From Dimorphilus gyrociliatus (taxonomy: Eukaryota; Annelida; Polychaeta; Dinophilidae), in assembly GCA_904063045.1 (NCBI GenBank), contig CAJFCJ010000006.1, forward strand, positions 5,162,408 through 5,226,407: 64,000 nt of DNA. Reading direction: 5' to 3'. The notes beneath the pieces were generated by a model. That model ran no database searches. It worked only from the letters and a program-made list of their open reading frames with translations, and was not told the origin of the DNA. Within the stretch, counting starts at the first letter, position 1. Each line of letters begins with the position of its first letter. Shown one piece after another: positions 1-12,528 of the stretch. Made by a program: the position numbers and the translations under genes.

Positions 1-335
1 TAACTTCCTTGAACTCCATAATTCTCAGAACAGAGATATGTCTCTGCCATCCATATTTCAAATAAAATCTTTTACTTTTTGGCCTTGATACTATGTTATT
101 CCCATAATCCTTTAGTCAGTTGGGGTTAATCGATATATTGAAATGGATAGTCGATATTTGTACCCTTTTACAGTATTTCTCCACCCCCTTTTCTTCATCT
201 ATATCTATTTCTATTTTGTCCTTTCTTTCCTTTTTACTCTCTTCTCTCACTGATCTAATAGGGTTAGTTGTTTTATGCATATAGATTATACATTCCTTCG
301 CATAGATAATATTTGATCAGTGAAAGTATCCTTTG

Positions 336-340
<5 letters not shown>

Positions 341-381
<41 letters not shown>
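341..381. repeat. (TA)n microsatellite, about 20 units
   Basis: Uninterrupted TA dinucleotides in the non-coding stretch upstream of the FURIN exon. Confidence 0.97.
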
Positions 382-384
<3 letters not shown>

Positions 385-1160
385 GCCGGTTGAATAAATA
401 GGAGTTAGTCCTCTTCCCAAAGTGTTTATGACTGGCGTATTAAAGGATTGTAAATTTATAGTTTCAAATAGCGCAGTTTAGGCTTATAGTAATATATTTA
501 GCTTTTATTGATGAATGATTTACCAACGGTTTTCTGAATAAGGCAGGGAATAGTTGGCTGCTGTGGACAAGAGACAAGAAAAGCTAGAGGGGTTAGAAAA
601 ATGGCGTAAGACAATGACTTCTTAAGGAAATAGGTGGATATCTAATCGATCAGTTATGCTTTGTTCCATCCCCCTTCCCCCAACGAGCAGCGGAATTTCA
701 AGCAGCCAAATACGTAATGAATGCATGTGTCATACGCAATTTCTTTACTCCTATTTCCCCTTTAACGTAACCAGAATAATTAGGCAATTAAGCACCAGAT
801 AAAGAAATGAGATGGCTGGATGAGAATGAATGAAAGTAGAAAGTGGGTGGAATAATTCTGAACGTAACCTAGTTCATTCTTATATGTAATTTCATTGATA
901 GTAGAGGCGTCAAATACCGAAATTAATCAATACTTTAGGCAAAAAGATGAATAATAAATAACCCTTTATCGTTCCGTTTCTTTCTATCTCAATAGTATTG
1001 TAGTGTTTACCCAATTCGACGCCAAAGGGAATGTCAAAGTAACGAGGTGGTGAAACATAAAATTTAATTTACTTTGCTCCCTTACTAATTTGCCAGTTTG
1101 TATATTCATTGGCATAATTTGGATCCGTTTCAATTATCTTTTCACCAATTGTCACATTGA

Positions 1161-1162
<2 letters not shown>

Positions 1163-1192
<30 letters not shown>
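1163..1192. repeat. (TC)n microsatellite
   Basis: Uninterrupted CT/TC run followed by a degenerate CTTTCT tail. It lies in the presumed FURIN intron and gives rise to a spurious leucine/serine-rich ORF. Confidence 0.95.
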
Positions 1193-1199
<7 letters not shown>

Positions 1200-2219
1200 T
1201 AAAAAGGTCATGAGAAGACGTGAATTACTTAGCTATCCCCCTTTTACAGACTCTAGGTTTCAATACGCACATACTTGTTAATTGTATATATAGTATAATT
1301 ATTTCTTGATCTATATATAGCTTGTTGATATGTTTGTTTATTTGCTTGCAAGTTTGCTTGTTTATCCGTAAGATTAATTAAGGCTATTGTATTTCAAAGA
1401 AACGGTATACAAAAGATGTCGATAATTATTGAAAAAATATATTGAGTGCTGAAGATAATAGGAAGAGGAAGTCGTGAGAGATCTTTTACATGTCCCCTTA
1501 AGGTGAGAAGTGTACTAGAGAACAACACATTTTCCTACTAGGGAAAAAAAACCAAATTTCCTTATTCTGTATTCTATCTTTAGACGCAATCTTACAGATA
1601 AAGAAACTGGGAGGAATCAGATCATCCCTCGTATTCGTTCGTTATTCCCCTATTACCGTTCCTTTTTTCATTATCTTCAACACTTTTTTAAAACATTAGA
1701 ATGAGAATGAACGAAAGTGAAAGAGAAAGATGAGTTTTTCATTGGAAAGAGACGATAGTATCAAATTATCTTTAATATTTAAATAGAATTGGTAGCAGTT
1801 TTTTTCTTGAATCATTTCCCTACTGACTTTTTTTTCCAAAATTTCCTCAACCTATAAATGAGATGAGGCGGCGAGAATAGATAAGGTTTTATTAGAAGAA
1901 GGGGGACACCCTCTGTCCAATCATACACTCGATTACCAATAGTATAAACGAATCAGAAGAGGAGCAGAATCCGATTATCTTAAAGAGATTTCTCGAACTA
2001 GGCGTAAAAGGGTTAAATTATGGCTGATCATATGCCGCTTGATTGCGTTTATTTTATTCTAGTTGATATGTTCTTTCACCAAGAAATAGGGTGACTCTTT
2101 CCCACTAAACTGATAAGATTATAGATATAAAAGAAAGATATGTAATCTTATCTTACGGCTCGATTGACTATTTTGGGATTTTTTCTGTATTCTCTTTAAC
2201 CAATATGAAATTTTTATCC

Positions 2220-2220
<1 letters not shown>

Positions 2221-2251
<31 letters not shown>

Positions 2252-2290
2252 TCTCTTCTCTTCTCTTCTCTTCTCTCTTTCTCTCCCTCC
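2221..2290. repeat. compound (TC)n and (TTCTC)n repeat
   Basis: A CT-dinucleotide run passes into several copies of the pentamer TTCTC and then back into CTTTCTCTCC. It is low-complexity DNA and makes an Arg/Glu-rich artefact ORF on the minus strand. Confidence 0.95.
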
Positions 2291-2847
2291 TTCTTTTTTA
2301 CTTTTTCTTTGATTGAAAAGAGCAAACACTTATAAAAATAAACTTTATGTAATTTTCCCGTCTGTTGTAAAAAAATCTCTCTATTTTCCTCCTTTCCCTC
2401 ATCTAAAGATGAAACTTTACAGATGAAAGAAATAAAAAAAGTAGATGATATGTTGAACTTTATACTATGGAATGCTATTATTGTTCATTTATCAACTTTT
2501 AACTTACCCATTATGAATAATTTATGTTAATAGTCATAAAAAAAAGTATAATCTTCTTTTGAATAGAAGAAAGGTACTTTTATAGTATACAACACTGATC
2601 TAGATGTTTATTATTACAAAAAAAAACCTTCTCTCGCCACAGATGCGGCATTTGTTCCGCATACGCGCTCAATCGAATAATTACGCGCCCTGGAAGAGAA
2701 AAAGAAGGGGCGTTGCTAATCTGCCAGAGAGAGAGTCTAAATTCTTATCCCTTCAAAGTAAACCGTCTAGTTAATTGCGTTTTCTAATCGATACTGATAG
2801 GCTCTATAAACAAGTGAAACAATAACTTAGTACCATTTCGTCAACAG

Positions 2848-5800
2848 AATCGAGGTGGAGGACTAGATATGAACGTTCAAGACGCTTGGTCAATGGGATT
2901 TACTGGTAAAGGCGTAGTTGTTACAATATTAGACGACGGAATTGAACGAAATCATCCCGATTTGAAAGCAAATTATGTAAGTAAAAACAATAAGCCTTTT
3001 CTTTGCAGTCGGATTCTTTTCACATAAGGTCGGTTAAAGAAATAATTCTAATAATCAAGACCAAAATACTCGTACAATATACAATAGCATATATACAGTA
3101 TATATATAATAAATTATACAGTCCATAAAATTTTGATTTGTAATGGATTTTTCTCTGACGTAGGCCTATAAAAAAAACAAAGTTATGAACAGCATAATAA
3201 AACGTTAGTAGGAGATTAGGGGATTAGCGCTGTAAGCTTAAAACGTGATCTGTTTGTTATAAACAAAAGAGAATTACTTTAGGGAAAGTTAAAAGTGCGT
3301 TTTTTCCTATTTTTTACAAAATAGATCAATTTATCTGTATTGATGGATATTTTTTAAAGCGTTTAAAAAAGAAACGCCATTCTATTTTTTGAAAAGCTTA
3401 AGATTTTAAAAATAGAGGTTATTTATGAACAAAAAAAGAATTGTGTGAATGCTTATGGCATCTTGTTCAATAATTTATCGAAAACCCATAACTTTTAATA
3501 ACAAAGTGTAAAGTTTGTTGAAATAGACTCTTTACTCTAAACTCTGTATATTCTCTGTATTTCACTATTCTACATCGAATAGTCTAATTATTCAATTATA
3601 TATATTTTTTATTATCATTTATTATTATTATAATAAGTTTGTTGTAAAAATAAAGAAAGAGATTGTACGGTTAAACTAATATCAGATATAGGATTATTTA
3701 ATTAGGGTAATTAATCTATTACAAGAAATATAAATATAGAATCAAGCCCATTCGATTACGTATTTTTTTATAAACAAAATAACAAAATATAACGAAAATA
3801 GATATGAATTAAACAATAGTTAAAGCCTAAAAGATGAATGACAGCTATTGTCTACTAAAACGATAACTTGTCTGAAAGATCACTTACAGCTTTTCTAATC
3901 GATTATCAATATTTTCCCCTTTGTATTATTTATCCATATGTATAATAAGAGTTGCATTAAATACTAATAAAGAGGAAAAAGCGAAAAGCTTTCCCTGTTT
4001 TCCTTCTTTTTATTATTATCTCCGTTTTTATACGTCATTTTATGTAGGACAAGGTCTTTCATATTTGTTACCTCTTTCCTTCTCGCCATTTCTTCTTCCT
4101 TCTCTCCCTTTTTACTCTATATTTCTCTTTTGCCTGTAGAGGAAAAAGCAATTACAATCTTTTCTTGAGTTAATCGTCAACGAAGCTGAAGAAACAGAAA
4201 CGGTTAGACAGTTTATCAGCACGTAGAACACGTGCGATTTTGCTTTCTGTCGGAAATTGGTACTGCTGTCTGGCTGGAATAGAGATTTCACTAATCGACG
4301 GAGTGATTTCTCTTTGTTCACAACCATAAGCGAAAATTATACGCTTGTAATATATACAAATATATATACTAATATATATATATATATATGTATACATATA
4401 CTGTATAATAGATTTATTAACAAGTATACTGACATATAAACGCATAGTGCGGTATTTATCTATACGACTGTAAGAAAATATACAGTATATCCGTATCTAG
4501 TATATCTTGTACTTTGTATGCAAAAAAACATTTATAGACACGTTTCTTTTCACGATTTGTATTTTCTTTTTACGTTTATAGGATCCGAGAGCCAGCTTTG
4601 ATGTAAACAATCATGACTCGGATCCATTACCGAGATACGATGATTCGAATGAGAATCGTCATGGTACTAGATGCGCTGGGGAAGTTGCTGCTATCGCAAA
4701 TAATAGTATGTGTTCAGTTGGTGTTGCGTTTGATGCTTCCATTGGTGGTGTAAGGATGCTGGACGGTGACGTTACCGATGCTGTTGAAGCGCAAAGTTTA
4801 TCATTGAATCCGCAACATATCGATATCTATAGTGCCAGTTGGGGACCGGATGATGACGGAAAAACGGTTGATGGCCCTGCACAATTAGCCTGGAAGGCTT
4901 TTGTTGATGGTGTCGAAAGAGGTCGAAGGGGCCTTGGATCTATATTTGTATGGGCTTCAGGCAACGGAGGACGAGAAAAAGACTCATGCAATTGTGATGG
5001 GTATACGAATTCAATATACACCTTGAGCGTTTCTTCGGCAACGGAGCATGGGAAAATACCGTGGTACAGTGAACCTTGTTCCTCAACTTTAGCAAGCACT
5101 TACAGTTCAGGTTCTGAAAATGATCGTCAAATAGTTACATCCGATCTAAGAAAGGGTTGTACGGAGGGCCACACTGGAACTTCCGCCTCAGCTCCGCTAG
5201 CTGCTGGAATAGTAGCATTAGCCCTGCAGGCAAATCCTCGGTTGACCTGGAGAGATATGCAACATATTGTTGTTCTAACCGCAAATCCGAACCACCTAGC
5301 CGCTACAGATTGGAAAATTAATGGTGTCGGAAAACGTGTATCGCATTCCTATGGTTACGGTATAATGGACGCAACCGCAATGATAAAATTAGCTAGAAAT
5401 TGGACAAGCGTTCCTCCCCAAAAGAGTTGTGCAACTCCTTACAATAACGGATCGAAATCGTTTTCGTCTGGGACCAGTATTAAGTCGACCGTCTATACAG
5501 ATGGTTGTGGTAGGGTAAATTACCTAGAACATGTTCAAGCGGTTGTTGTTCTGTTTGCCTCTAATCGAGGTGAAATTGCAATTAAATTGAAAAGCCCCAG
5601 TGGCACAGAAAGTGATCTACTTGTCAAGAGACCACGTGACAGTTCGGGGAGAGGTTTCGATAAATGGGCTTTCATGACAACTCACTGCTGGGGAGAACAC
5701 TCTCACGGAGCATGGACATTAGAAGTGATATCCGGTTCCACTACTGGTTCTTTGGATTCTTGGACTCTAGTAACATGGGGAACAAAGACTCCACCTTACG

Positions 5801-8800
5801 GTAAAAGGAAACATGAATATTCGGGTTTGTATAAGATTTTTCAAGATGATTATAGGCGGCATGTGCCAAATTTAAATAATGAAGTTTCGAGAACCCAATC
5901 TCTTGTTGCTCGATGGTTTTTTACGGTATTTCTAGTCACGATTGTCTTTTATTCTTAAATACAAATTAAATCCTCATCCGGAATTTTGAATATTGTACAG
6001 TATATCAACAAGAACAACTTGTAAAGTTGTCAGAATATCAACTGTAATAAATATATTAAATATTACAAGATATAGATTAATGAAACATGGATGTAATAAG
6101 TATAATTAAAAAATAAATTGTTAAAGTAGGAGTTGAGTAAGGGAGGGGAAAAAGGTAAAAGGGAATCAGAACAAGCACATTCTTCGTTTTTTTTGTCTTT
6201 TTTTTTGTCTTTTTTATCAATCCGTGCATGTTCTCATGTCAACTCTACTGGTTTTGAGATATATTTTTTCTTCCCCCTTGAAAATAAGGAATAATCCTTG
6301 CTATAAAAAGAAAAATAAACAATAGGATAAAAGCGTTTCAATTTTCTATGATCTCGACGCTTTATATTCAATACCTCAAAACAAAAATGAGTTATCTTTT
6401 TTTTTTAAAAAAAAAAAGATATACCTATTTAGAATTATCTTTTTCTTTAATTGTCCTACTGAAAAAAAAATAGAAAGAAAGATGCAAATAAAGATTAAAA
6501 AGTATCGTTTTGTAACATTCTCATCTTTCTTGATAGGTGATGAACATTTATTAATTTTTCTTTTTTTTTATTGTTTTCTTGTTGTTTTCATCTCGTTTAA
6601 ATAATGCCACAAAAAAGAGAATACCATTTATGTTTAACCTTTGACCCGGATGCTTACGGTCTCCTTCCATCGGTTAAATAACTGGCGAGTGAGTATTTAT
6701 AAATGATTTAGATCTTGCTCCACCACCGTCGTATTTTTTTTATGTTTCTGTGTGTTTGCCTTCCTTTTAGAATCTGTTTGTTTGTTGCTTTAGTACCGAA
6801 GATTAAAGAAACAATTATTTTCCTTCTTAACAAGTAAAAAGGTAGAAGATAATGAATAATTAATTAAACTATACGGAAGAGGGAAACTCATGTTTTCATT
6901 GATAAGAAGGAAAAACAAAATAAGAAAGAAAGCGGGATAGGAAAAGATAGAATTAGTGATAGTAAAGAGAAAAGAGAATGTATATCGCAGAAAGATTTAT
7001 ATCTTACTTAGTTTATTAATTAAATTCTCGATAGCAAGAGATAAGAAATTTGTACTAAACCAGCAAACCTTTCTTTTAAATATTTCTCTACTTTACATTA
7101 TCAACTCTAATGATAAAGAATTTCTAGTGCTGTTTATTTCTTTACTTGGTTTCTCTCTTTTCTCTCTACACACTTACCAACTCTCTTTTCTTCTTTCTAT
7201 CCTCCCTCTCCCTTTCTTAAGAAACAAAATATTTAAAAGGGCTAAAAAAGAGTAATTTAATTAAATTGAACGTGTATAAAATTATTAAAAAAATAGAAAG
7301 AAAGAAAGAAACAAGCCCTGAAGGATTTTTGTTACCGTAAATTTTTTTTATTAATTATTTATAAAGAAAATTAAAAAATATTTCAATATATTTTGATTTT
7401 CTTTCATTTCTCTCTAAAGGATTTTTTTCCCCGAGTTGCACAATTAATTAAAAAGGAAAAAAGGAAAAAAAAATACTAGAGTAATTTTGGACAAAATTCA
7501 AAATTCCAGTACATTTTTTCATTTTTTTTTTCTTTATCTATCTTCTCTCTCTCTCTCTCTGCTACGTAATAAATTAGTTCTATTTATTTTATTTAGATAA
7601 TTCTTTATTTTTCTACTTAGCATGCGATAATTTAAAGTTGTGGATGAAAGAGTAATTAGGCTTAATTAGAATTTGTCTGACACAATTTCCAACTAATTAT
7701 CAATCCTATTTATTCTTAAGTAGAAATACACTTTGGATAATAAAAATAGTACTTTTCTGCAGCCTATTAACTTTTTTATTATAAAAAGAGACGTTAATTG
7801 TATAATCGAAACATCGATCTCCAGTTTACTGCCAGGTTTTAATCTTAATTCTGCCAATTTAATGATTTTTCTCACCGGTTCTCCACAATTAAATACCAAC
7901 TAAGAAGGGAAAAAAGATGAAAAAACTACCCAATTAAAAATAAACTTACCTTAATTATCTTCATTAAAAATTAACTGATTTACTGCAGTTCTTTCATAAT
8001 AATTATTAGATTATAGGATAATAACTATTTACTATACTTTATAGGCTTAGCTTTAAGACTTGCTTATGAAAAGGCACGTAATAAAATAGATAGCTATTAT
8101 GAAAGAGAATTTCCCATAAGCTTACCTAATAAATATTTATAATAACTTTCCAACTGTTTAGTTGTAGATACATTTTTTTCTTGGATAAGTGCCAAATCTC
8201 TTCAAGATGTATAAATAATTATAGGTTAACTAAGGCGAAAGAAAGGGGAAAAATGAAAAATCATTAAGTTTCTCTCAACCACAACGCTTTCTTTTTTTTC
8301 TCTTTTTTTTTCATTTTTTTAATTGATTAAATACAAATTTCTGCACGTTTATTGAATAAATTTACATTTTTCTCTTTATTTTTGTTTTCCAGTCATTAAA
8401 TGCCCTGAGGGAGAATACTATTTACAAGGCTATTGCTACTCTCAGTGTCCTGTAAATTTCTTCGAAAGAAATACAACAACTACTTCTTCTATGCTAACTA
8501 ATTTAACTGGTCATTGTTCCCCTTGCCACGAAACGTGCCTACGTTGTACCGGAAGTACGGAATTTGACTGTACTGAATGTAAAAATGGTTGGATTTTACG
8601 TAATAATAGTTTCTGTGTTCGGCAAGTTGCCTCCTCAGATCAGAAAAATTCTGATGACCTTCCACGCGAAGGACAAAGTACGAAATTGATGACTTTGGCC
8701 CTCTCTCTAGGAGGCTTTTCTATGCTCTCTTTAGCTATTTTCTTAATTATTGTCATGATACAAAGAAACGAAAAATATCGAGAAAAGTACGCAGATTACG

Positions 8801-8910
8801 ATTCAGATTTGGGTAATCCACTTCTGGGTAATGGCGTACTGGAAAATAACGATTTATCCTACTACGAAGACACTATAAAATCTGCATCACCTGAAGGGAC
8901 TTCTCTGTGA
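2848..8910 (+). CDS. FURIN: furin-type proprotein convertase (5'-truncated by window)
   Basis: Subtilisin-family (S8) convertase that cleaves precursors after dibasic sites in the secretory pathway. Visible exons are 2848..2976, 4582..5800 and 8393..8910, all phase-consistent. The first carries the catalytic-Asp block (ILDDGIE). The second carries the catalytic-His block ([11 protein letters not shown]), the oxyanion Asn (ASGNGG, not Asp as in PC2), the nucleophile block ([11 protein letters not shown]) and the whole P domain up to WTLVTWGT. The last exon carries a cysteine-rich furin-repeat region, a membrane span at about 8685-8758 and a roughly 50-residue acidic cytosolic tail. The usual RGD of the P domain reads RGE here. 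The signal peptide and propeptide are outside the window. Unlike its neighbours, this gene has kilobase introns. Identity as furin rather than PC5/PACE4 rests on the short cysteine-rich region. An alternative 3' end is listed separately. Confidence 0.9.
2977..4581 (+). other. FURIN intron (1.6 kb)
   Basis: Bounded by donor GTAAGT at 2977 and acceptor TTTATAG ending at 4581, with reading phase 0 preserved. It contains AT-rich sequence and a TA-rich patch near 4350-4400. No other gene is recognised; small ORFs here show no family similarity. Confidence 0.8.
5801..5958 (+). other. alternative FURIN C-terminal extension (retained intron start)
   Basis: If the donor at 5801 (G|GTAAAA) is not used, the frame stays open for 52 more codons and stops at 5958. 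The added tail is hydrophilic, then ends in a hydrophobic block ([14 protein letters not shown]) at the extreme C-terminus, as in tail-anchored or GPI-signal proteins. An AATAAA hexamer 88 bases after the stop would support intronic polyadenylation. The spliced form instead gains the cysteine-rich region and a normal membrane span. Both products are inferred. Confidence 0.6.
5959..8392 (+). other. last FURIN intron / short-form 3' region
   Basis: AT-rich, ending in a pyrimidine-rich acceptor (TTTTCCAG at 8392). A GATA-flanked T10/A11 inverted repeat lies at 6393-6421. ORFs such as the one near 6956-7255 have low-complexity translations and no start context or family similarity. No separate gene is seen. 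Confidence 0.65.
6046..6051 (+). terminator. AATAAA signal for the short FURIN form
   Basis: Canonical hexamer located 88 bases after the alternative stop codon at 5958 and inside the last FURIN intron. Position supports, but does not prove, use. Confidence 0.45.
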
Positions 8911-11334
8911 TATATGTGTATTTATGTATCCTTATATATATATATATATATATATGTCTATAGGCTTATATTTTTATAATTTAAAAAACGTATATCGAAA
9001 TAGAAACAGGTATAAATATCAAACACAAAAAGATTACAAAATGTGTATAGGACGAAAAAAGACAAGGAACTGAAAAGAAAAAGAAAAGAGAGTGAAAAGG
9101 CATAAAAAGAAAAAATATACTCTTGATGATGATAGTAATAACAATGACATCCACAATCGTGAAGTTTTGCAGAAGAAAAATAATTGAAAGGAGAGAGTAA
9201 CTCCTTAAAGTAATTAAATATTTAAATAATCCAGTACGTAAACCTATTTGTCACAAGAAAATTAGTTTTACAAACTATACTTAAGATCGGGAAGATTATC
9301 CTCAAGTTTAAATCTTCTTTAGCGTTCCTTTATTTTCAAATATGTTTTGTTTTTTTACTTCATTGTCTTGTCATCATCAACTATTCTCTATCGTCTTTTC
9401 AGCTTTCTTATTAATTTTCAAAGCTCCTATCTTGTTATATTTTTTATTATTTTTGTTTTCGCAGTTCTTGCATTTATCTTAGCTTCTTAAGCTTAAAAAG
9501 TTTGATTAAAAGGGAAGCTGGAATGTTATATAGTTTCTATGGTAATTAGAATCACACAACTATATTGATAAAAGGAAGGAGGGCGAAAAAGGGATAAATG
9601 AAGGGATTTATATGAATATATACTATATAAATATGTAATCTAAAATTTGTATTTGTCTCTCCCGCATTTGCTTTTTTTATCATAAATATTATAAAAATAT
9701 AAATAATCAATTAAAAACACATAACCGGTTAGAAAAATTCCTTTATAGTTACGTAATCATACAATCTCTCGACCCCTTCCGTCTTTTCTAAGGTTTCGTA
9801 AATACTCGTATGGACTTACTGATAAAACGCCCTACAGACGTTTCATATTAGCCTTTATTCACTCTGATAATAAATAAAAGTATCGGGTCTACAAATCCTT
9901 GTTTCTTCCTAATAAAAAACGTTCATATATCCTTAAATTACAGTCATAAATCTAGTTGTTTCTATACCCTAAGTAAAAAGATAGGGTAAAAAAAACAATC
10001 TTGTTTTTATGCATCTAATGCTATTACTATGCCTCAAACATCTGATTAAATATTCAAACGGAAACAAAACTTATATTATTACTTTTGGTTTTCATTTATT
10101 GCAAAACTTATCACAGTAATTATTGCAAAATCTTTGATAAATATTTAACTATAATGCCGTAGACGTTGTATATATACTATATAGCCTATATAATATACCT
10201 GCCTATATAATTTGGTAAAGGACAGGTAAATATACAAAGGTAATGCAACGAATATTACCATTACAGTATACTTGTATATACTTGTATAATAAATAAATAA
10301 AAGGAATCATATTATAAATGAAATCAATGTTTGGTTTCATTTATAATATATTATTTAATAAGAACTACAAGATTTCATTTATCTTTAATTTTCTTTTATT
10401 TGCTTTTGTTTGGCGCTAAGGAAAAGTCTTAAGATTTATGGAGTATTTATTTCTATTCTTTTTCTTTTTCACACCCTTTTTTATTGCTTTCGCCCCCCAA
10501 AATGTGCCTGCCTTCAATGCCATTTTATTATAAATATCTATTTACTATTTAATGTTGTTGCACTGATACTAGCAGTAAAATATCTTAGAAACTATCAGTT
10601 GAAACTATTCAATGAAACGATATTTGTCCCTGATGAGAAAAATATACGCTAAATCTTCTATTCAGTAAATGTGCTAGAGCGTATCCCAATTAATAATATT
10701 TTCAGTAAAGCCTGTACACACGTGAGAAATATTATATGATTTGCTCAAAGACAAAGTTGAACAGAAGAGGAGTGACAACTAACAATAAAATTACAATTTT
10801 ATTAGTAATAAATTTATTAGAAAAAGTCGTTTCTTGGATTTTTTTTAATATTCTGCAAACAGAATTTTTGTGAAATGAATCACAACATCAATTTTTCACA
10901 GAGTTATTCTTAGTTTACGACTATCTATCCTTTAACTGCTAACCTTGGTATCTTTAAAAACTTTAACAAAACTATTGACAATGGAATTGAAATATATTGT
11001 ACACTAACGATACGTGTATATAAATAATCATTATACATTTCTTATTCTAAATGCTCAACAAACAACAGATTTCCCAGTATAGAATGTGAATAGGAGGAGT
11101 GTTCATTTTTAACGTTTCTCTTCTTCATTTCTTAAAATTTCATTTCCGCCCGAATTATATAAAATATGTAATATTTATACTTAAGTTGTATACAACACCG
11201 AGCAGTAGAAGTATTTTTATTACTACAGGCTTATTACATTATCGTACATTTACAACTATAACTTAAATATGAAATAATTTTTAATATCAAAAAATATAAA
11301 TGACAAAAAAGATATATACTGTATATAGATCAAA
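8911..11334. other. 2.4-kb tail-to-tail spacer, FURIN and GT61 gene
   Basis: Holds the 3' UTRs of the two converging genes, a (TA)n run at about 8935-8955, several AATAAA hexamers and the 15-bp hairpin listed separately. An 80-codon hydrophobic frame at 10410-10652 begins with TTG and shows no similarity I recognise. No gene is called. Confidence 0.6.
10309..10349. repeat. perfect 15-bp inverted repeat, 11-nt loop
   Basis: Left arm 10309-10323 (ATATTATAAATGAAA) and right arm 10335-10349 are exact reverse complements. The hairpin lies between two convergent genes and could form in either 3' UTR or mark a small inverted-repeat element. Function unknown. Confidence 0.85.
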
Positions 11335-12528
11335 CTAGATCTGATTTTCAGCTATGTTTAATGTTTTCTCAAGTTTTGATATTGTTAAGTAAATACTTCC
11401 AACCATTGATACAGGATTTTCTATTATTCTATAGTACTTATGACCCATACTAATGGCCAGATGCCATATTAATCTTGGATCTACATTCGCAGGACGAACG
11501 GTTCCATCAGCTTTCGTACCAACAATTTCAATAATTGCGCAACCGACTGGTGCAAAAAACATGTTACTTAATATTGCATTATGAATACCAATAATGATTT
11601 TTGCTTTTCTGAAAGAGCTCTTTACTTGATTTACCGAATACTGTTCTTCTAAGTCTTTAAATCGATGACCGTATCTACGCTCTAAGAACTTGCTAACCTG
11701 ATTGGCGTTTCTTAATAGTTGTGTGTCGGAGGGAAGTAACAGAACAACGTCGTTAGCGTCTTTAACTGACGTAGAAATACCGAGAATTTCTCTGGCTTTC
11801 TTGAATATTTCTGGATGTGTGGGTGGAACAATACATGTATTTACTAGTCTTTCAGAACGTATAGCTCCGCCTTTAAATGAAATAAGCCTTTGAGTTGTGA
11901 TACCAAATTCTCCTAAAATGCTTCCAATTAAAGGATCACATGATCCATGTACCAAAAATTTAATCTCTTTAAATTTTATCCAGCCTCTAGCTTGTATTAG
12001 TTTCGGCAATATTCCCTGGAAAAAATTGTTAATTGAGCATCCTCCATCAGTTATTATCGGTAAGACTAAATCGTAATTGTGAACTATTGGACTAGATGGT
12101 GACAATGTCCAGTCTGCTAGATTGCTGGTGGAGGTACATTGAAGGTTACTAAAAAAGTATCCCGGTTGTAACACCGCAACTATTCCCAATAGATCAGACC
12201 TTGGCTGAATACCTATTACTCTCAAATTTTCTTTATCAGCACTAAAAATATTCTCATCGTTTCTATCAACAAATATTGGCTTTGTCATATTATAGGGTGC
12301 ATAGTAGACTACAGTTTTGGGATTTTCATCAACGAATATATCTAATTCGCTTCTAGTTGACTTTATTTCATCATGTACAATTTTATTAGGTTGAATTCCA
12401 GTAATGCTTTCTTTTTCTTCAAGTGACAAATGATTATCATCGATAAATTGTATAAATAAACATAAAGACGAAACTATTGCCAGGCAAACTATCAAAAGTC
12501 TAAAAATACAATATCTCTTTCCAAACAT
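11335..12528 (-). CDS. GT61-family glycosyltransferase, single exon
   Basis: A 397-residue type II membrane protein. The first residues are short and basic, followed by a hydrophobic signal anchor at about residues 8-28, then a luminal domain. The C-terminal half matches the GT61/DUF563 layout (EOGT, POMGNT2 and plant xylosyltransferase relatives). There is a degenerate acceptor-side block (NNFFQGILP), then VVLLLPSD, then the IIIGIHNAILSNMFF block, which corresponds to the usual G-x-H-G-A-x-L-x-N-x-x-F. The Gly after His is Asn here. It would act in the ER or Golgi on glycoproteins; the sugar and acceptor cannot be told. It is intronless in an intron-rich neighbourhood. It faces FLII head to head across about 2 kb. 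The family call is firm, the subfamily is not. Confidence 0.8.
   Translation of the reverse strand: MFGKRYCIFRLLIVCLAIVSSLCLFIQFIDDNHLSLEEKESITGIQPNKIVHDEIKSTRSELDIFVDENPKTVVYYAPYNMTKPIFVDRNDENIFSADKENLRVIGIQPRSDLLGIVAVLQPGYFFSNLQCTSTSNLADWTLSPSSPIVHNYDLVLPIITDGGCSINNFFQGILPKLIQARGWIKFKEIKFLVHGSCDPLIGSILGEFGITTQRLISFKGGAIRSERLVNTCIVPPTHPEIFKKAREILGISTSVKDANDVVLLLPSDTQLLRNANQVSKFLERRYGHRFKDLEEQYSVNQVKSSFRKAKIIIGIHNAILSNMFFAPVGCAIIEIVGTKADGTVRPANVDPRLIWHLAISMGHKYYRIIENPVSMVGSIYLTISKLEKTLNIAENQI

Larger units (their letters stand above)
1..2847. other. non-coding stretch upstream of FURIN exon
   Basis: No exon with family similarity is visible on either strand. The stretch is AT-rich and carries three simple repeats, listed separately. 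It ends in a good acceptor (AG at 2846-2847) for the first visible FURIN exon, so it is most simply a long intron of that gene. The signal peptide and propeptide exons are then left of the window. Near 2642-2661 a GC-richer patch holds a 6-bp inverted repeat (ATGCGG ... CCGCAT). Confidence 0.6.

Noticed and set aside
1090-1281. 63-codon ORF with Leu/Ser repeats
   Set aside because: It is produced by the (TC)n microsatellite and has no ATG start context or family similarity.
10410-10652. 80-codon hydrophobic ORF
   Set aside because: It starts with TTG, has AT-biased hydrophobic composition, and no splice or family support.
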